This document shows, in pieces, positions 59,961 to 64,000 of a stretch of DNA of 64,000 bases (the first letter of the stretch is position 1; each line of letters begins with the position of its first letter). Source of the DNA: Lewinellaceae bacterium. GTDB taxonomy: Bacteria; Bacteroidota; Bacteroidia; Chitinophagales; Saprospiraceae. Made by a program: the position numbers and the translations under genes. The stretch is taken from positions 75,970 to 139,969 of the forward strand of contig JADJYW010000022.1 of NCBI GenBank assembly GCA_016719605.1, written 5' to 3'. Under the pieces are notes generated by a model. The model made no database searches, was not told the origin of the DNA, and was given only the letters and a program-made list of their open reading frames with translations.

Positions 59961-62723
59961 ATGGGAAAGACAACATTTACAAACATCAAGTCTCTAAAAA
60001 ACAATTGGTTACGAAAAGCACTCTTTGTGTTTGCCGTAATTCTTGTTTTTTTCGGAACATCATTTGGGCAGGGATGCGATCCATCTACCATTGACAAATG
60101 TGCTTTGGGCAAGAATAGCGCCTTGCAGGCAACCTGGCATGCTCAAATTGTCAAGACCCCGGTGGGCTACTCCCTTGCCGGGCAGAATTTGGCTTTAAAT
60201 GGCTCAAGTAACCAATTGAATTTAACCGCTATTCCCAGTGCCGGCTATACCATGCCGGCCAATGTGTTCCCCGTTTGGGGAGCTATCGGTGGTAGAACCC
60301 AGGTGGTGTTCCTTGGCAGCAATGGCACCATTTACGCTGTAGGCGATGAAGGAGGTCTCATAGACGGTGGCAGAACCTCTTCTACCGCCTGGGGTGCAAC
60401 AACACTCCCGCTGCCGAGCGGAGTGACGGCTTGTGATGTCGAAAAATGGGAAGGAACGGCTTTGGATGGCGGAGCGGGATTCCTTGTTTTCATGACTTAT
60501 AGTGGTGTGCTCTATATTACCGGGCCTGATGCTACTTCCGTCCGGGCCGGCGCCACATCCAATATTTTTAATACTGTGTCCTTGCCAAGTGGCGTAACAG
60601 CGGTAGATTTTGCGGTTGGATACAGGACTTTGTTGGTTTTAGGTAGCAATGGAAACCTATATGCCTCTGGAGATCAAATGTATAGAGGGAATGGAGCAGC
60701 ACCAAGTGGTGAAACTTCCCTGCTCTTATTGGCCACTCAGCCACCGCTTAGCGCCGGTGGTATTCTGCAAATTGAAGCAGGAAGAAGTTCCTACTATGTC
60801 CTTGATGCCGATGGAACCATTCATGTGCTGGGGGAGAATAGCGATGGCCAATTAGGGGATAATTCGACTACCGACCGGACGTCCTGGAGAAAAGTGGGGC
60901 AAGGATGTGCGGGCGGTAATTTGTCTAATGTGGTCTACATAAGCGCAGTAGGCACGAATAACGAAAACAGCAGAAGCGGGTCAGCAATACTTGCTGACGG
61001 CACGTTAAGATCTTGGGGAGACAACGATCAGTATGCAATCGGAGGCCCTGTGGATGGCACTATTTACAGCTGCCCACTGATTCCCGCCGGCTCCGGAAGT
61101 AATGTAATTGCTGTTGCGAGTGGCGGCCACATCACGCCGTACATGAACTCGAATTCACCGACGGAGGTATGTAACGTCGGGCACAACGCAGACGGAGGTT
61201 TTGGTGATGGAACGGAGGGTAGTAACAGAGATTCCTATGAGTGCCTCTCTATTGGGTCGGATGTTCGTGATCCCGTTTCTTCTGCCGACCTTCGGTTGAC
61301 CAAAACGGTGAATAATTCCACACCGAACGTAGGCAGCGACGTAACCTTCACAGTGACGGTATTTAACGACGGCCCGGACAATGCCACCGGCGTAGTTGTG
61401 GGCGATCTGTTGACCAGCGGCTACTCGTTCGTGGGTGCGACGCCAAGTCAGGGATCGTATGTGAGCGGCACCGGCGTATGGACGGTCGGCGCGATCGACG
61501 ACGGCGCAAGCGCCAACATCACGATCACTGCAACGGTGCTTAGCGCCGGCGTCTACGCCAACACGGCGCAGGTGACGGCTTCGATCCAAACCGATCCGGA
61601 CTCTGCGCCCAACAACAACGACGCGAGCGAGGACGACCAGGCAACCAGTACGCCGGTACCGGTTTCTGGAGCCGACCTGTCGATCACCAAAACAGACGGC
61701 AGTGCGACGTACACCCCCGGCGTGGGCGTTACCTACACGGTAACGGTGAGCAACGCAGGCCCGAGTAACGTAGTGGGCGCCACGGTGGTGGACAATGCCC
61801 CTGCTGGCACGACGATTTCGAGTTGGACGGCAGCCTTTGCCGGCGGAGCCACGGGCGCAGCTAATGGTGCGGGGAACATCAACGAGTCGGTGAACATCCC
61901 GTCGGGCGGCTCCGTCACCTACACCATCAACGTATCGGTACCGGCCAACCAAACCGGCAACCTGGCGAACACGGCGACGGTAACTGTGCCGAACGGCACG
62001 ACCGATCCCAATCCGGGCAACAACTCGGCTACGGACACGGACACGCCGGCGCCCATCGCCGACCTGTCGATCACCAAAACAGACGGCAGCGCGACGTACA
62101 CCCCCGGTGGCAGCCTTACCTACACGGTAGTGGTGAGCAACGCCGGCCCGAGCAACGTAGTGGGCGCCACGGTGGTGGACAATGCCCCTGCTGGCACGAC
62201 GATTTCGAGTTGGACGGCAGCCTTTGCCGGCGGCGCCACGGGCGCGGCCAATGGTGCGGGTAACATCAACGAGATGGTGAACATCCCGTCGGGCGGCTCC
62301 GTCACCTACACCATCAACGTATCGGTACCGGCCAACCAAACCGGCAACCTGGTGAACACGGCGACGGTAACCGTACCGAACGGCACGACCGATCCAAATC
62401 CGAACAACAACTCGGCTACGGATACGGACACACCGGCGCCCATCGGCCGATCTGTCGATCACCAAAACAGACGGCAGCACGACGTACACCCCTGGTTGGG
62501 CGTTACCTACACGGTAGTGGCGAGCAACGCCAGGCCCGAGCAACGTAGTGGGCGCCACGGTGGTGGACAATGCCCCTGCCGGCACGACGATTTCGAGCTG
62601 GACGGCAGCCTTTGCCGGTGGCGCCACGGGCGCGGCCAATGGCGCGGGCAACATCAACGAGATGGTGAACATCCCGTCGGGCGGCTCCGTCACCTACACC
62701 ATCAACGTATCGGTACCGGCTAA
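59961..62723 (+). CDS. RCC1-like and DUF11-repeat surface adhesin (5' part, frameshifted)
   Basis: The gene starts with a long signal peptide that ends near FFGTSFGQ (about residue 37). Residues about 50-430 hold RCC1-like propeller repeats (LGSNGTIYAVGDEGG, GSNGNLYASGDQMYRGNG, LGENSDGQLGDNSTTDRTSW). A divergent DUF11 domain (about 438-560: ADLRLTKTVNNSTPNVGS) is followed from residue 571 by nearly identical 129-residue DUF11 units (ADLSITKTDGSATYTPG...). The reading frame shifts near 62444, where the unit boundary has an extra G, so residues after about 828 are out of frame up to the stop at 62723. The gene continues to the window end. It is probably a long, fibre-like surface protein. Confidence 0.85.
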   Translation: MGKTTFTNIKSLKNNWLRKALFVFAVILVFFGTSFGQGCDPSTIDKCALGKNSALQATWHAQIVKTPVGYSLAGQNLALNGSSNQLNLTAIPSAGYTMPANVFPVWGAIGGRTQVVFLGSNGTIYAVGDEGGLIDGGRTSSTAWGATTLPLPSGVTACDVEKWEGTALDGGAGFLVFMTYSGVLYITGPDATSVRAGATSNIFNTVSLPSGVTAVDFAVGYRTLLVLGSNGNLYASGDQMYRGNGAAPSGETSLLLLATQPPLSAGGILQIEAGRSSYYVLDADGTIHVLGENSDGQLGDNSTTDRTSWRKVGQGCAGGNLSNVVYISAVGTNNENSRSGSAILADGTLRSWGDNDQYAIGGPVDGTIYSCPLIPAGSGSNVIAVASGGHITPYMNSNSPTEVCNVGHNADGGFGDGTEGSNRDSYECLSIGSDVRDPVSSADLRLTKTVNNSTPNVGSDVTFTVTVFNDGPDNATGVVVGDLLTSGYSFVGATPSQGSYVSGTGVWTVGAIDDGASANITITATVLSAGVYANTAQVTASIQTDPDSAPNNNDASEDDQATSTPVPVSGADLSITKTDGSATYTPGVGVTYTVTVSNAGPSNVVGATVVDNAPAGTTISSWTAAFAGGATGAANGAGNINESVNIPSGGSVTYTINVSVPANQTGNLANTATVTVPNGTTDPNPGNNSATDTDTPAPIADLSITKTDGSATYTPGGSLTYTVVVSNAGPSNVVGATVVDNAPAGTTISSWTAAFAGGATGAANGAGNINEMVNIPSGGSVTYTINVSVPANQTGNLVNTATVTVPNGTTDPNPNNNSATDTDTPAPIGRSVDHQNRRQHDVHPWLGVTYTVVASNARPEQRSGRHGGGQCPCRHDDFELDGSLCRWRHGRGQWRGQHQRDGEHPVGRLRHLHHQRIGTG

Positions 62724-63989
62724 CCAAAGCGGCAGCCTGGTGAACACCGCGACGGTAACTGCACCGAACGGCACGACCGATCCCAACGCGGGCAACAACT
62801 CGGCCACGGATACAGACACGCCGGCGCCCATCGCCGACCTGTCGATTACCAAAACAGACGGCAGCGCGACGTACACCCCTGGTGTGGGCGTTACCTACAC
62901 GGTAGTGGCGAGCAACGCAGGCCCGAGCAACGTAGTGGGTGCCACGGTGGTGGACAATGCCCCTGCTGGCACGACGATCACGGGCTGGACGGCAGCCTTT
63001 GCCGGCGGCGCCACGGGCGCAGCCAATGGCGCGGGCAACATCAACCAGTCGGTGAACATCCCGTCGGGCGGCTCCGTCACCTACACCATCAATGTGTCGG
63101 TACCGGCTAACCAAAGCGGCAGCCTGGTGAACACCGCGACGGTAACTGCACCGAACGGCACGACCGATCCCAACGCGGGCAACAACTCGGCCACGGATAC
63201 AGACACGCCGGCGCCCATCGCCGACCTGTCGATTACCAAAACAGACGGCAGCGCGACGTACACCCGGGGTGGGCGTTACCACGGTAGTGGCGAGCAACGC
63301 AGGCCCGAGCAACGCAGTGGGTGCCACGGTGGTGGACAATGCCCCTGCTGGCACGACGATCACGGGCTGGACGGCAGCCTTTGCCGGCGGCGCCACGGGC
63401 GCAGCCAATGGCGCGGGCAACATCAACCAGTCGGTGAACATCCCGTCGGGCGGCTCCGTCACCTACACCATCAATGTGTCGGTACCGGCCAACCAAACCG
63501 GCAACCTGGCGAACACCGCGACGGTAACTGCACCGAACGGCACGACCGATCCCAACGCGGGCAACAACTCGGCCACGGATACGGACACGCCGGCGCCCAT
63601 CGCCGACCTGTCGATTACCAAAACAGACGGCAGCGCGACGTACACCCCTGGTGTGGGCGTTACCTACACGGTAGTGGTGAGCAACGCAGGCCCGAGCAAC
63701 GTAGTGGGTGCCACGGTGGTGGACAATGCCCCTGCTGGCACGACGATCACGGGCTGGACGGCAGCCTTTGCCGGCGGCGCCACAGGCGCAGCCAATGGCG
63801 CGGGCAACATCAACCAGTCGGTGAACATCCCGTCGGGCGGCTCCGTTACCTACACCATCAACGTGTCGGTACCGGCCAACCAAAGCGGCAACCTGGCGAA
63901 CACCGCGACGGTAACTGCACCGAACGGCACGACCGATCCCAATCGCGGGCAACAACTCGGCCACGGATACAGACACGCCGGCGCCCATC
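61671..63989 (+). repeat. six tandem 387-bp DUF11-coding repeat units
   Basis: Units begin at 61671, 62058, 62446, 62833, 63220 and 63602, and a seventh begins at 63990. Spacing is 387 bp (129 codons) except 388, 382 and 388 where indels occur. Identity between units is very high at the DNA level, with units 4-6 almost identical. Confidence 0.93.
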
Positions 63990-64000
63990 GCCGACCTTAG
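63269..64000 (+). CDS. DUF11-repeat adhesin, continuation to the window edge (partial)
   Basis: This is the same gene as 59961-62723, in another frame. It carries the end of unit 5 and the whole of unit 6 (TYTVVVSNAGPSNVVGATVV, NAPAGTTITGWTAAF, GSVTYTINVSVPANQSGNL) and runs off the end of the window. The start at 63269 is only the first possible codon of this frame after a 5-base loss in the repeat at about 63266-63283; it is not a true gene start. A further extra T near 63943 shifts the last few codons. The sequence between 62446 and 63265 is coding in a third frame. The C-terminus and any T9SS sorting signal are outside the window. Confidence 0.75.
   Translation: MGVTTVVASNAGPSNAVGATVVDNAPAGTTITGWTAAFAGGATGAANGAGNINQSVNIPSGGSVTYTINVSVPANQTGNLANTATVTAPNGTTDPNAGNNSATDTDTPAPIADLSITKTDGSATYTPGVGVTYTVVVSNAGPSNVVGATVVDNAPAGTTITGWTAAFAGGATGAANGAGNINQSVNIPSGGSVTYTINVSVPANQSGNLANTATVTAPNGTTDPNRGQQLGHGYRHAGAHRRP

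Noticed and set aside
59816..60094. Short plus-strand frame (92 codons) before the adhesin gene
   Set aside because: It overlaps the signal peptide region of the adhesin gene in another frame and has no recognisable feature.
61155..63988. Minus-strand open frames over the DUF11 repeats
   Set aside because: They repeat with the same 387-bp period as the coding repeats and are only their complement.
61671..63989. Regular repeat array considered as CRISPR
   Set aside because: Units are 387 bp, contiguous and coding; no short repeats with unique spacers and no cas genes.

Overview
The window looks like a chromosomal segment from a Bacteroidota bacterium, most likely of the Saprospiria (Saprospiraceae-like) group. 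The reasons are: type IX secretion (T9SS) cargo with type A and type B C-terminal sorting domains (7049-11802, 13514-15223, 32498-34765, 44546-48650, 55594-59491); a PorP/SprF-family outer-membrane protein (54505-55539); SprB, HYR, PKD and DUF11 adhesin repeats; a tandem OmpH/Skp pair ahead of murI; and promoter boxes of the Bacteroidota form TAnnTTTG. By eye the DNA is GC-rich. The lineage is inferred from gene content, not from a marker-gene tree. No rRNA, tRNA, CRISPR array, complete insertion sequence or prophage was recognised.

Layout. 1-2.0 kb: the end of a metal-efflux locus (RND adaptor, His-rich protein) and a HEPN/nucleotidyltransferase pair. 2.0-6.9 kb: a GH13-GH31 double glycosidase and a small-protein/HNH-nuclease pair. 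7.0-16.6 kb: two secreted surface proteins, an M23 peptidase and a di-haem peroxidase. 16.9-21.5 kb: DUF4139, DUF2452 and DUF3667 proteins and a serpin. 22-26.5 kb: two GT39-type membrane glycosyltransferases flanking a nucleotide-sugar epimerase. 26.6-30 kb: cytochrome c maturation (CcmF, CcmE). 30-35.4 kb: papain-like peptidase, Sua5/YrdC protein, PKD surface protein, RluE-type pseudouridine synthase. 35.5-41 kb: a TonB-dependent receptor with a metal-repressor-like operator, a penicillin acylase-family hydrolase and a candidate small RNA. 41-50.7 kb: OmpA/TSP3 protein, tiny basic protein, TerC transporter, S8 peptidase, RecF, a lipoprotein. 50.7-54.5 kb: hutH, two Skp-like chaperones, murI. 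54.5-64 kb: PorP/SprF with its probable T9SS cargo, then a DUF11-repeat adhesin that runs off the end.

How the genes fit together. Much of the window serves the cell envelope and exterior: large secreted multi-domain proteins, outer-membrane chaperones, peptidoglycan enzymes (M23, MurI), an OmpA anchor, glycan transferases and substrate uptake. This suits a surface-attached polymer degrader.

Data caveat. At least a dozen conserved genes are broken by one-base indels, mostly in homopolymers, and usually one base restores a clean family match. I read these as residual sequencing or assembly error rather than pseudogenes. The frameshifted genes are 7049-11802, 42969-43111, 44546-48650, hutH, both Skp genes, 55594-59491 and the terminal adhesin.
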